Of a DNA stretch of 26,302 nucleotides, positions 15,602 through 23,390 are shown one piece after another; within the stretch, counting starts at the first letter, position 1, and every line of letters begins with the position of its first letter. The stretch comes from Christensenella sp. UBA1385. Lineage in GTDB: Bacteria > Bacillota > Clostridia > Christensenellales > Aristaeellaceae. Made by a program: the position numbers and the translations under genes. The notes under the pieces were generated by a model that made no database searches, was not told the origin of the DNA, and was given only the letters and a program-made list of their open reading frames with translations. Location of the stretch: positions 1 through 26,302 of the forward strand of contig DBQV01000061.1 in assembly GCA_002305755.1 (NCBI GenBank). Direction: 5' to 3'.

Positions 15602-17452
15602 TCAGAAGCCGTTCTGCCGGTTCAGCTCCTCGATCTGGGCTCTGCGCTCCGGCGGGTTGCAGTAGGGGCAGGGCGTCAGCTTGGCGAACTCGGCGTCGTC
15701 CAGCTGGGCGTAAGTCAGCTCACCCTTGAGGGGCAGATACCTGTCCTTCACGCCGGGGCAGCGGGCGTCCAGATGGTAGTTTTTGCCGCCCGTGGGGTTG
15801 AAATAGAGCGCCAGATTGTCATCGGGGATCTCGCGGTAGCGGTTGCTGTCATCCCAGACCAGCACCTTGGTGTTCACCTTGATGTTGTTCCACAGCCAGG
15901 TCATGTTGATGCCGTCGTCGTTGTTCTTGCGCTGCACGCGCACGCAGCCGTGGCTCGCCTTCTCGCCCAGCACCCTCTCCTGGCTGGAATAATCCGCGTA
16001 ACCGGAGGTCTGGTTGAGGATGTAGGGCACCTCGTGGATCAGCGTGCCGCCGTTGATGCGCATGCCCATGCGGCACACCAGGTTGCCCGCGTTGAAATCG
16101 CCCACACGGCTCACCATCAGGTACTCGCCCGAGGGAGTCTCGTTCCAGGGCTGCTGCTTGGTGGGCTTGCCGGTGGAGATGATCAGCGTGGTGAACAGCT
16201 TGCCATCCTTAAAGACATACATCTCCTGCTTCAGCTTGTCGATCAGTATGCCATAGTCCACGCGCGGGGTCACGGTTTCCAGCACCTTGCTCTCCACATA
16301 GCCGCGAATCAGCTCGTCCGTGTTGCCGTAGCCGCGGCGGCTGCGGTTGTCCGGCCCGTAGCTGGAGTTGTAGGTCTCCACCAGCGACCAGCCGCTGTCC
16401 AGCGTCTCGATCACGTGCACGCCCTGCGACACATAGGTGATCTCGCCCACCACATTGTCCCGCGCGCTGCTCCTGTCAGGGGTCTTGCGCAGCTTGTAGG
16501 TCTCGCGCTGATCGCCGCCCGTCACCACGGTGAGGGGCTGCATCATGATCTCCCAGATCCTGTCTTCATCAAATTGGCCGATGGGCAGGTTCCAGTAGCT
16601 GCTGCCCCATTCGGATTCCGGCACCGCCTCGGCGCTGGGGATCTTGTATTGCATCCGGACAGCGGTTTCTTCTGCCTGGACAGTGATCTCTTCAGCAGCG
16701 GCTGGCTCCGCGCCCGTCTGCTCCGGCTCCTGTGTCTCCTCCGCAGTGCCCTCTGAGGAAGCGGCCCCTTCCGCCGGCTCCCCGTCCTCGATGCTCACCA
16801 CCAGGTGGTTGGCATTGCTCATGAACCCGTCGGAGGCTTCCAGCGTCAGCGATACGGTGACGGTGCCCCTCGGATCCGGCAGACCGTCCACCATGCTGCC
16901 GTCCCAGGGGATCAGCAGACTGCCCGCCGGTACCGGGGCCGAAAGGATACTGCGCACGGTGCCGTCCGCGCCGCGCAGGCTGAGGTGCAGCGTGCCGGGC
17001 ATGTTGGCGGTGGCCGTGAAGGACCATTCCTCATCCCCCGCCGTCAGCACGGGGTCGCTGGGCTTGACATCGCTCAGCACGGGGCTGAGGGGCCCCGCCT
17101 TGATCGGCGCGGAAGCGATCTGCCCACCCTGCTCAAGGCGCAGCAGATAGTCTCCCTCGGCCAGCATGCCGCCCTCGCCCTCGATGAGCTCTCCGTCCCA
17201 AAACAGCTCATTGTGGCCTATGACGGCTTCCACACTGTCCGCAAGGCCGACCCTGCGGCCCTCTCCGTCCTCCACCACCAGGTCGGTCTCGGCTGCGGCA
17301 GGGCTGTGAAAGGCAATGCGCACGGTCTTGCCCGGACGGATCTCCGCGGGCACTTCCTCAAAAGAAAGGCTCTCGCCCTCGGCCAGGCCGGGAGCGGGGG
17401 CCAGTATCACGGAAAGGATAAGCAAAAGGGCGATGAGCCGGGTGCGGATCAT
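15602..17452 (-). CDS. Secreted L,D-transpeptidase (YkuD) with Ig-like N-terminus and Cys-rich tail
   Basis: This 616-residue protein has a signal peptide (about 1-24, ending APGLAEG), two beta-rich domains like FlgD/bacterial Ig folds (about 28-120 and 125-222), an acidic Ala/Glu/Thr linker (225-262), an SH3-like segment (about 305-392) and a YkuD catalytic domain (about 398-535). The active-site pattern is complete: H473 in HEVP and S500-HGCVR, with C503 the nucleophile. Such enzymes form 3-3 peptidoglycan cross-links or attach proteins to the wall, outside the membrane. A C-terminal module (about 555-600) has YH-x4-C (C565) and TPCPYCNP (C595, C598), resembling the small Ada-like metal-binding tails of some secreted nucleases. 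An AAAGGAG ribosome site precedes the ATG. It is a single-gene transcript with its own promoter and terminator. Confidence 0.92.
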   Translation of the reverse strand: MIRTRLIALLLILSVILAPAPGLAEGESLSFEEVPAEIRPGKTVRIAFHSPAAAETDLVVEDGEGRRVGLADSVEAVIGHNELFWDGELIEGEGGMLAEGDYLLRLEQGGQIASAPIKAGPLSPVLSDVKPSDPVLTAGDEEWSFTATANMPGTLHLSLRGADGTVRSILSAPVPAGSLLIPWDGSMVDGLPDPRGTVTVSLTLEASDGFMSNANHLVVSIEDGEPAEGAASSEGTAEETQEPEQTGAEPAAAEEITVQAEETAVRMQYKIPSAEAVPESEWGSSYWNLPIGQFDEDRIWEIMMQPLTVVTGGDQRETYKLRKTPDRSSARDNVVGEITYVSQGVHVIETLDSGWSLVETYNSSYGPDNRSRRGYGNTDELIRGYVESKVLETVTPRVDYGILIDKLKQEMYVFKDGKLFTTLIISTGKPTKQQPWNETPSGEYLMVSRVGDFNAGNLVCRMGMRINGGTLIHEVPYILNQTSGYADYSSQERVLGEKASHGCVRVQRKNNDDGINMTWLWNNIKVNTKVLVWDDSNRYREIPDDNLALYFNPTGGKNYHLDARCPGVKDRYLPLKGELTYAQLDDAEFAKLTPCPYCNPPERRAQIEELNRQNGF

Positions 17453-17484
17453 GGTCTCTCCTTTAAAGCAGATTCTGCCAAATC

Positions 17485-17513
17485 ATCATAGCAGATTGTA
17501 TTGTTACGGGCAA
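17485..17513 (-). promoter_or_regulatory. Promoter of the L,D-transpeptidase gene
   Basis: Minus-strand -35 TTGCCC (17508-17513), 17-base spacer, -10 TATGAT (17485-17490), 32 bases from the start codon. The -35 is the spacer of a perfect TTGTTAC/GTAACAA inverted repeat (17501-17507 and 17514-17520). Confidence 0.65.
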
Positions 17514-17554
17514 GTAACAAATTGTAAACACAGTGTTAAACCCCTCATTGTAAA
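17502..17554 (+). promoter_or_regulatory. Cluster of TGTWAH half-sites (WalR/PhoP-like box)
   Basis: Four plus-strand matches to TGTWAH lie between the divergent promoters: TGTTAC at 17502, TGTAAA at 17523, TGTTAA at 17534 and TGTAAA at 17549. The middle two are spaced exactly as the WalR (YycF) consensus TGTWAH-N5-TGTWAH requires. PhoP boxes, direct repeats of TT(A/T)ACA at 11-base period, look like the reverse strand of the same pattern, so WalR and PhoP cannot be separated by eye. The 17523/17534 pair is 9 bases upstream of both -35 boxes, the position of an activator. Confidence 0.55.
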
Positions 17555-17576
17555 GGAAGGCCCGCTCCGCTATAAT
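17548..17576 (+). promoter_or_regulatory. Promoter of the nuclease-SNF2 fusion gene
   Basis: -35 TTGTAA (17548-17553), 17-base spacer, consensus -10 TATAAT (17571-17576), 29 bases before the TTG start codon. One TGTAAA half-site overlaps the -35. Confidence 0.7.
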
Positions 17577-17605
17577 ACGGGGCAGAAACGGGGAGGAGGC
17601 GCGCC

Positions 17606-19792
17606 TTGGCAGAGCTTGAACAGGTCCTTGTCCTGCTGCGCGGGCTGCGCGCTCCCCTCAGCACCGATGAATATGAGCTGCACAGGCAGATCGCGGGTCT
17701 CCTCCATGAGCGGGGCCTGGCCTTTGAGCACGAAAAGCAGCTGATGCCGCGCTGCCGCATCGACTTTTTCGTCGGCGGCGTGGGGGTGGAAGTGAAGCGT
17801 GGCCGTCCCAACAGGAGCGCGCTGCTGCGCCAGGCAGAGCGCTACCTGTCAAGCGGCAGGCTGTCCGGCATCATCCTCGTGTGCGAGCAGGGGCTTGAGA
17901 TGCCGGAAAGCATCCTCGGCCTGCCCTGCCGCGTTCTCAGCCTGCGCAGGCTGTGGGGCCCGGCCAATCCCCTGGGCAGCAGAAAAAGGCCGGCCGCCGC
18001 GCCGGAGCCGCCGGCGGCAGCCGAGGCGGAGGAACCTTCCGCCATCCCGACCGCGGCGACCGGGGAGAGTCTGCCTGCCTACCTGCGCCCGCACGAGGAA
18101 GACGGTCACCTCTACGGCACGCTCAGCTACAACGCGCGCAGCAAGGCCTGGCAGATCAAGGGCGATCCCGCGGTCACGGAGATGGCCAAGCGCCTCTTCC
18201 CCGGCAGCGATTCTGGCAAGCGCGGCCTTGCCCGCTTCACGGCCCACCGCCGCATCGTGGGCGACCTGAACTGGCTGATGCAGCGATACCCGCTCGCCGT
18301 TGCCGCGCGCGACCGCGACCGCTGGCAGCAGGCCCTGCGCGAAGCGCAGGACTATGAAAAGGAAAAGCGCCTGCTGTTTGATACTGCGTCTTTGCCCGAA
18401 CCGCCGGAGGGCAGCTTTCTCGGGCAGCTGCGCGCCTTCCAGAAACTGGGCGCGGGCTGGCTGTGCCGGGTGAAACGCGGCCTGCTGGCCGATGAGATGG
18501 GCCTGGGAAAGACCGTGCAGGCGCTGGCTGCGCTGGCGGCCACAGGCTCCTTCCCCTGTCTGATCGTGGTGCCGCCGCATCTGAGCCTCAACTGGCAGTC
18601 GGAGATCCGCCGCTTTCTGCGCCTTGCGGACGGTGCGCCGCGCGTGCATGTGCTCAGGGGCCTCAGGCCCTATCCCCTGCCTGAGGCGGATATCTACCTG
18701 GTACACTACCTCCTGCTGCGGGGCTGGAAGGAGGCCCTGCCTCTTCTGCCCGTGCGCGCCGTCATCTTTGACGAGGTGCAGGAGCTGCGCCACACCGGCA
18801 CGGAGAAATACTCCGCTGCCTCGCTGCTCTCCTCCGCCTGCGAGCGGGTCTGGGGGCTCTCGGGCACGCCCATCTACAACCAGGGCGGCGAAATCTGGAA
18901 CGTGGTCAACATCCTCGACTATCACTTTCTGGGAGACTGGGAGAGCTTCTCCAGAGAATGGTGCTACGGCTACGGCAACGCCGTGGTGATCCACCCGGAG
19001 CTGCTGGGCGAGCATCTGAGGCGCGAGGGCATGATGCTGCGCCGCACCAAAAAGGAAGTGCTGCCGGAGCTGCCCGACAAGCGCCGCCTGGTGCAGGAGA
19101 TCGACGCGGACAGCGCCCTCTATAAACGCCTGATGCAGCCCGTGCTGGTGAACCTGCAAAAGCTGTCTTCCGGCGATCTCAGCCCCTCGCAGCGCGCGCT
19201 GCTGGAGGACAGAATCTCTCAGGACGAGCGGCAGGCGGCCGGCCTGGCCAAGGCCCCCTTCGTAGCTCAGTTCGTGCGCGCGCTGGTGGAGAGCGGCGAA
19301 AAGGTGCTGCTCTTCGCCCATCACCACGCGGTGATGGACAGCTATCACAGGGAGCTGCACACGCTGTCCCCCGCCTTCATCACGGGGCGGGAAACGCAGG
19401 CGCAAAAGCAAAAGAGCGTGGAGCGTTTCATGGAGGGGCGGACGGACCTGTGCTGCGTCTCCCTGCGCGCCGCCTCCGGCCTCAACCTGCAGCGGGCCAC
19501 CGCTGTGGTGTTCGGCGAGCTGGATTGGTCCCCCGCCGTGCACAGCCAGGCCGAGGACAGGGCTCACCGCATCGGGCAGAAGGACTCGCTGCTGTGCTAT
19601 TATCTGGTCAGCCCCGGCGGCAGCGACGCGGACATTCAGGAACATCTTGGCCTTAAGGTCAGCCAGTTCATGGGCCTGATGGGTGAAAGCGCGCCCAGCG
19701 CGCAGAGCGAGGCGCAGGATGCCGCCTTCGCCAGGCGCCATGCCGAGAAGCTGCTCCTGAAATACTTTCCTGGCGGGCAGGCGGCGGTTTGA
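17606..19792 (+). CDS. PD-(D/E)XK nuclease-like / SNF2 helicase fusion protein
   Basis: This 728-residue protein joins a putative nuclease to a Swi2/Snf2 ATPase. Residues 1-120 show the restriction-endonuclease-like pattern RIDFFVGGVGVEVKRG, giving D53, E62 and K64 as a D-x8-E-x-K active site. An Ala/Pro/Glu linker (128-155) leads to a region (about 160-235) with RRIVGDLNWLMQRYPL, like sequences preceding the helicase in phage and SMARCAL1-type proteins. The motor has DEMGLGKT (296-303, K302), motif II DEVQ (389-392), GLSGTP (417-422), an RRTKKEVLPELP segment and motif VI QAEDRAHRIGQ (648-658). It starts at TTG 17606, with GGGAGGAGG 6 bases upstream. It has its own promoter and lies 52 bases upstream of ruvC. 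Fork remodelling, junction processing or defence are all possible; function is not established. Confidence 0.85.
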   Translation: MAELEQVLVLLRGLRAPLSTDEYELHRQIAGLLHERGLAFEHEKQLMPRCRIDFFVGGVGVEVKRGRPNRSALLRQAERYLSSGRLSGIILVCEQGLEMPESILGLPCRVLSLRRLWGPANPLGSRKRPAAAPEPPAAAEAEEPSAIPTAATGESLPAYLRPHEEDGHLYGTLSYNARSKAWQIKGDPAVTEMAKRLFPGSDSGKRGLARFTAHRRIVGDLNWLMQRYPLAVAARDRDRWQQALREAQDYEKEKRLLFDTASLPEPPEGSFLGQLRAFQKLGAGWLCRVKRGLLADEMGLGKTVQALAALAATGSFPCLIVVPPHLSLNWQSEIRRFLRLADGAPRVHVLRGLRPYPLPEADIYLVHYLLLRGWKEALPLLPVRAVIFDEVQELRHTGTEKYSAASLLSSACERVWGLSGTPIYNQGGEIWNVVNILDYHFLGDWESFSREWCYGYGNAVVIHPELLGEHLRREGMMLRRTKKEVLPELPDKRRLVQEIDADSALYKRLMQPVLVNLQKLSSGDLSPSQRALLEDRISQDERQAAGLAKAPFVAQFVRALVESGEKVLLFAHHHAVMDSYHRELHTLSPAFITGRETQAQKQKSVERFMEGRTDLCCVSLRAASGLNLQRATAVVFGELDWSPAVHSQAEDRAHRIGQKDSLLCYYLVSPGGSDADIQEHLGLKVSQFMGLMGESAPSAQSEAQDAAFARRHAEKLLLKYFPGGQAAV

Positions 19793-19817
19793 CAAGCGGG
19801 AACCTTTGTTCTATCAT
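19789..19817 (+). promoter_or_regulatory. Promoter of the ruvCAB-queA-psuKG operon
   Basis: Consensus -35 TTGACA (19789-19794), 17-base spacer, -10 TATCAT (19812-19817). The -35 overlaps the stop codon of the SNF2 fusion gene. The ruvC start codon is 27 bases downstream. Confidence 0.8.
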
Positions 19818-19844
19818 GATTTTACTTGAGGGAAGGAGCTGCGC

Positions 19845-20339
19845 ATGCGGGTACTTGGCATCGATCCGGGCCTGGCCACGATGGGCTGGGGCGTGGTGGA
19901 CGCGGGCGCGCACAGCCCTGTTTTTGTGGCCTGCGGCGTCATCGTCACGCCGCCTGACATGCGCCTGCAGGAAAGGCTCTCCTCCATCCGGCAGGGCATC
20001 CGCGAGCTGCTGGATGAATACAGGCCCGACGAGATCGTGTTTGAAGAGCTGTTCTTCGCCCGCAACGTGACCACGGCCCTTACCGTGGGGGCGGCGCGCG
20101 GCGTGGCCATCTCCACCTGCTCCGAGTACACGCCCCTTTTGTATGAGTACACGCCCATGCAGATCAAGCAGGGCATCACGGGCTACGGCAAGGCGGATAA
20201 AAAGCAGGTGCAGCAGATGGTGACGCTGATCCTGCGCCTGAGCGACGTACCCAAGCCCGACGACGCGGCGGACGCCGTGGCCGCCGCGCTCACCCACCTG
20301 AACACAGGCCCCTCCAAGTTTCAATTCCGCATGAAGTAG
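19845..20339 (+). CDS. ruvC: Crossover junction endodeoxyribonuclease RuvC
   Basis: RuvC resolves Holliday junctions by paired nicks, working with RuvAB. The 164-residue protein is family-typical. It opens with MRVLGIDPGLATMGWGVV (D7 catalytic), has FEELFFARNVTTALTVGAARG with E67 as the second acidic residue, and ends with KPDDAADAVAAALTH, providing D140 and D143. The ATG at 19845 follows a GGGAAGGAG ribosome site. Its own near-consensus promoter lies between it and the SNF2 fusion gene. ruvA follows after 7 bases. Confidence 0.98.
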   Translation: MRVLGIDPGLATMGWGVVDAGAHSPVFVACGVIVTPPDMRLQERLSSIRQGIRELLDEYRPDEIVFEELFFARNVTTALTVGAARGVAISTCSEYTPLLYEYTPMQIKQGITGYGKADKKQVQQMVTLILRLSDVPKPDDAADAVAAALTHLNTGPSKFQFRMK

Positions 20340-20346
20340 AGGCAGT

Positions 20347-20961
20347 ATGTACGCGTTCATAGAAGGCATCATCGAATACAAATCCGCGGGCGAACTGGTG
20401 GTCAACGCGGGCGGCGTGGGTTATCAGCTGCTGTGCAGCCAGTCCACCCTGTCCGCCGCGCCCCCGCGGGGCGAATTTGCCCGCATCTATACCTACCTGA
20501 GCGTGCGGCAGGACGCCACGGAGCTGTTCGGCTTCATTTCGCAGGAAGAAAAAAACATGTTCCTGCGTCTGACCGCCATCTCCGGCATCGGGCCCAGGAC
20601 CGCGCTGGGCGTGCTGGCGGCCATGCCGCTGGCCGACCTGACCCTCGCCATTCTGACTGGCGACGCCGCCATGCTCTGCCGCGCGCCAGGCATCGGCAAG
20701 AAGACTGCACAGCGCATCGTGCTGGAACTCAAGGACAGGATGTCGGCCGATGATCTGCCCGCGGGCGGCCCCGCCGTGAGCCTGCCCAAGGACGCCGGCG
20801 CAGGCAGCGCCGTCGGCGAGGCTATCCTGGCGCTGGAATCGCTCGGCTATACGCAGGCGGAGGCGGCCAGGGCCGTGTCCGCTGCCCATCAGGGCGCGGG
20901 CGAAGCGGCAGGCGCGGATGAGCTGGTGCGGCTGGCTCTGCGCGGGATGATGAAAGGATGA
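20347..20961 (+). CDS. ruvA: Holliday junction branch migration protein RuvA
   Basis: RuvA tetramers bind four-way junctions and recruit RuvB. The 204-residue protein has the N-terminal OB domain (1-65, MYAFIEGIIEYKSAGELVV), two helix-hairpin-helix motifs (AISGIGPRTALGVLAAM near 77 and APGIGKKTAQRIVLELKD near 117), a Gly/Ala/Pro-rich flexible linker, and domain III (about 155-204), which contacts RuvB. The stop codon overlaps or just precedes the ruvB start, indicating translational coupling. Confidence 0.97.
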   Translation: MYAFIEGIIEYKSAGELVVNAGGVGYQLLCSQSTLSAAPPRGEFARIYTYLSVRQDATELFGFISQEEKNMFLRLTAISGIGPRTALGVLAAMPLADLTLAILTGDAAMLCRAPGIGKKTAQRIVLELKDRMSADDLPAGGPAVSLPKDAGAGSAVGEAILALESLGYTQAEAARAVSAAHQGAGEAAGADELVRLALRGMMKG

Positions 20962-20963
20962 GC

Positions 20964-22016
20964 ATGGAAAGCGAACGGATCATGACCTCCGGCGTGCACC
21001 GCGAGGACGGCGAGATCGAGCTCTCGCTGCGCCCTAAGGCCCTGCGCGACTACGTGGGGCAGGCCGCCATCAAGGAAAGCCTGAGCATCTACATCAAAGC
21101 GGCGCTGGAGAGGCGCGACGCGCTGGATCACATGCTGCTCTACGGCCCGCCCGGTCTTGGCAAGACCACGCTGGCCTGTATTGTGGCGGCCGAAATGGGC
21201 CAGAACGTGCGCATCACCTCCGGCCCTGCCATCGACAGGCCGGGCGACCTTGCCTCCATCCTCACCAACCTGAACGCAGGCGACGTGCTGTTCATCGACG
21301 AGATACACCGCCTGAGCCGCTCGGTGGAGGAGGTGCTCTACCCCGCCATGGAGGACGGCGCGCTGGATATCATGATCGGCAAGGGGCCGACCGCGCGCTC
21401 GCTGCGGCTGGATCTGCCCCGTTTCACCTTGATCGGAGCGACGACCAGGGCCGGCCAGCTCTCCGCGCCGCTGCGCGACCGCTTTGGCATCACCTTTCGC
21501 CTGCAGATGTACACGCCGCAGGAATTGGCGCAGATCCTCAAGCGCTCCGCCGACATCCTCGGCATGCCCTTCGACGAGGACGGCATCCTGGAAATCGCCG
21601 GGCGCAGCCGCGGCACGCCCCGCATCGCCAACCGCATGCTCAAGCGCGTGCGCGATTATGCCCAGGTGAAAGCCGAGGGACGCATCACCCGCGCCGTTGC
21701 GCGGGAGGGCCTTGACATGCTGGATGTGGACGGGCTCGGCCTCGATCAGGTGGACCGCGCGGTGCTGGCGACCATGATCGACAAGTTTTCCGGCGGGCCG
21801 GTAGGCCTGGATACCCTGGCCGCTTCCACTGGAGAGGATGCCGTCACCATCGAGGATGTGTACGAGCCCTATCTGCTGCAGCTGGGCTTTATCCAGCGCA
21901 CGCCGCGCGGCCGAGTGGCCACGGATCTGGCCTACCGCCACCTGGGCCGCACGGCCCCGGCGGGAAATGCCCCCAAGAGCGAACAGGTGCGTTTTTTTGA
22001 TGATGAAGACAAGTGA
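20964..22016 (+). CDS. ruvB: Holliday junction branch migration ATPase RuvB
   Basis: RuvB is the hexameric AAA+ motor of branch migration. From the ATG at 20964 the protein is 350 residues: MESERIMTSG at the N-terminus, SLRPKALRDYVGQ, Walker A GPPGLGKT (61-68), Walker B FIDEIH (110-115), the family-specific GPAIDRPGDL and GATTRAGQLSAPLRDRFG, and a C-terminal winged helix ending near RVATDLAYRHLG. An ATG at 20958 (ATGA overlap with ruvA) is also possible, but the AAAGG ribosome site ends directly at that codon and is 6 bases from the ATG at 20964, so the latter is preferred. The 3' end overlaps queA. Confidence 0.97.
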   Translation: MESERIMTSGVHREDGEIELSLRPKALRDYVGQAAIKESLSIYIKAALERRDALDHMLLYGPPGLGKTTLACIVAAEMGQNVRITSGPAIDRPGDLASILTNLNAGDVLFIDEIHRLSRSVEEVLYPAMEDGALDIMIGKGPTARSLRLDLPRFTLIGATTRAGQLSAPLRDRFGITFRLQMYTPQELAQILKRSADILGMPFDEDGILEIAGRSRGTPRIANRMLKRVRDYAQVKAEGRITRAVAREGLDMLDVDGLGLDQVDRAVLATMIDKFSGGPVGLDTLAASTGEDAVTIEDVYEPYLLQLGFIQRTPRGRVATDLAYRHLGRTAPAGNAPKSEQVRFFDDEDK

Positions 22017-23043
22017 TTTTCAATATGATCTGCCGGAAGAGCTGATCGCCCAGACCCCCATCACCCCGCGCGACGCCAGCCGCATGCTGGTGTGCAACCG
22101 CGAGAACAGGCTGCGCGAGGGCCGCATCTTCCGTGACCTGCCGGACTATCTCCGTCCCGAGGACGTGATGGTGATCAACCACACCCGCGTCATCCCCGCG
22201 CGCCTGTTGGGCGTCAAGGAGGAAACGGGCGCGGCGGTGGAGCTGCTGTTGCTCCGTCGCCTGAGCGCTGACAGCTGGGAGGCCATGGTGCGGCCGGGGC
22301 GCCGGCTGCGCGCAGGGGCCAGAGTGAGCTTCGGCGAGGGCCTGCTGCGCGCGGCCATCGGCGGCGACCGCGCGGGCGGCACGCGCGAGGTCACTTTCAG
22401 CTATGAGGGGCTGTTTGAAAACATACTCGAGCAGCTGGGCGAGATGCCTCTGCCCCCCTATATTCATGAAAAGCTGGCCGATCCGCAGCGCTATCAGACC
22501 GTCTACGCCAGGTATGACGGCAGCGCCGCCGCGCCGACCGCCGGGCTGCACTTTACCCCTGAAGTGATGCAGCGCGTGCGCGACAGGGGGGTAGACATCG
22601 TGCCGGTGCTGCTGCACGTGGGCCTCGGCACCTTCCGCCCGGTAAAAGAGGAGGACCTTGACCGCCACCAGATGCACACCGAGTATTACGAGGTGAGCGA
22701 GGAGGCGGCGGAGCGCATCAACCGCGCCAGGGAAAGGGGCGGCCGTATCCTCTGCATCGGCACCACCAGCGTGCGCACGCTGGAAACGCTGGCGGACGAC
22801 AAGGGCACCGTGCACCCGGGCAGCGGCATGACCGACATCTTCATCAAGCCCGGCGTCCCCCTGCGCGCTACGGACCTGCTGCTGACCAACTTCCACCTGC
22901 CCCAGAGCACGCTGCTGATGCTGGTGAGCGCCTTTATGGGCCGTGAGAACGCTCTGGACGCCTACCAGCAGGCGGTCCGAGAGCGCTACCGCTTCTTCAG
23001 CTTCGGCGACTGCATGCTGATCGGCAGCCATCTGGTCGGCTGA
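22000..23043 (+). CDS. queA: S-adenosylmethionine:tRNA ribosyltransferase-isomerase QueA
   Basis: QueA transfers the ribosyl part of S-adenosylmethionine to 7-aminomethyl-7-deazaguanine at position 34 of tRNA, making epoxyqueuosine. The 347-residue protein has SDFQYDLPEELIAQTP at its N-terminus, VMVINHTRVIPARLLG near 57, YDGSAAAPTAGLHFTPE near 170, the HVGLGTFRPVKEEDL segment and TNFHLPQSTLLMLV near the C-terminus, all QueA hallmarks. Adjacent ATGs at 22000 and 22003 both lie inside ruvB; only an AGGTG about ten bases upstream could act as ribosome site, so coupling to ruvB translation is likely. Linkage of queA to ruvB is common in Firmicutes. No tgt is in the window. Confidence 0.97.
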   Translation: MMKTSDFQYDLPEELIAQTPITPRDASRMLVCNRENRLREGRIFRDLPDYLRPEDVMVINHTRVIPARLLGVKEETGAAVELLLLRRLSADSWEAMVRPGRRLRAGARVSFGEGLLRAAIGGDRAGGTREVTFSYEGLFENILEQLGEMPLPPYIHEKLADPQRYQTVYARYDGSAAAPTAGLHFTPEVMQRVRDRGVDIVPVLLHVGLGTFRPVKEEDLDRHQMHTEYYEVSEEAAERINRARERGGRILCIGTTSVRTLETLADDKGTVHPGSGMTDIFIKPGVPLRATDLLLTNFHLPQSTLLMLVSAFMGRENALDAYQQAVRERYRFFSFGDCMLIGSHLVG

Positions 23044-23390
23044 TGCTGTCCCTTGTGTTCCGTCTGCTGGCCTGCGCGGCGGCCTTTCCGCTGGCGGATC
23101 ATCTTTTGTACGGCCTGTGGTGCCGCAGCCTGGAGGCCGCGCTGCTGGCGGGGGCCTGTCTGGCGCTGCTGCACCTGATCATCCGCCCGCTGGCCCGCGT
23201 GGCGCTGTTCGCGCTCAATCTTCTGACGCTCGGGCTGATCAACGTAGCCATTGACACCACGCTGATCCTCGTGATCGTGCGCCTGTTTCCCGAGCATATT
23301 CGCATCAAAAGCCTGCCCTGGGCGGTGGCTGCAGCACTGATCGTCAGCCTGGCGCGCGGGGCGGTGGGAAGGCTGGTGAAACCCTCTTGA
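23043..23390 (+). CDS. YvlD-like small membrane protein (phage holin family 4-type domain)
   Basis: This 115-residue protein has four hydrophobic segments (about 2-18, 32-52, 55-82 and 92-108). The segment IIRPLARVALFALNLLTLGLINVAIDTTLI matches in style the PF04020 family (labelled phage holin superfamily IV; B. subtilis YvlD), with its characteristic RP and LTLGL residues. Despite the label, chromosomal members are ordinary membrane proteins of uncertain role, some tied to envelope stress. Its ATG shares a base with the queA stop (TGATG), and its own stop overlaps the next start (TTGA), so it is translated as part of the operon. Confidence 0.72.
   Translation: MLSLVFRLLACAAAFPLADHLLYGLWCRSLEAALLAGACLALLHLIIRPLARVALFALNLLTLGLINVAIDTTLILVIVRLFPEHIRIKSLPWAVAAALIVSLARGAVGRLVKPS

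Noticed and set aside
17849..19795. A 648-codon minus-strand frame opposite the SNF2 fusion gene.
   Set aside because: Composition is that of an antisense shadow, and no ribosome site or motif supports it.
21838..21999. An upstream start for queA inside ruvB.
   Set aside because: The added residues are ruvB read out of frame; QueA similarity begins at 22000-22003.
23043..23390. The holin-family label as a sign of prophage.
   Set aside because: No other phage genes are present, and the gene overlaps queA and psuK in a housekeeping operon.
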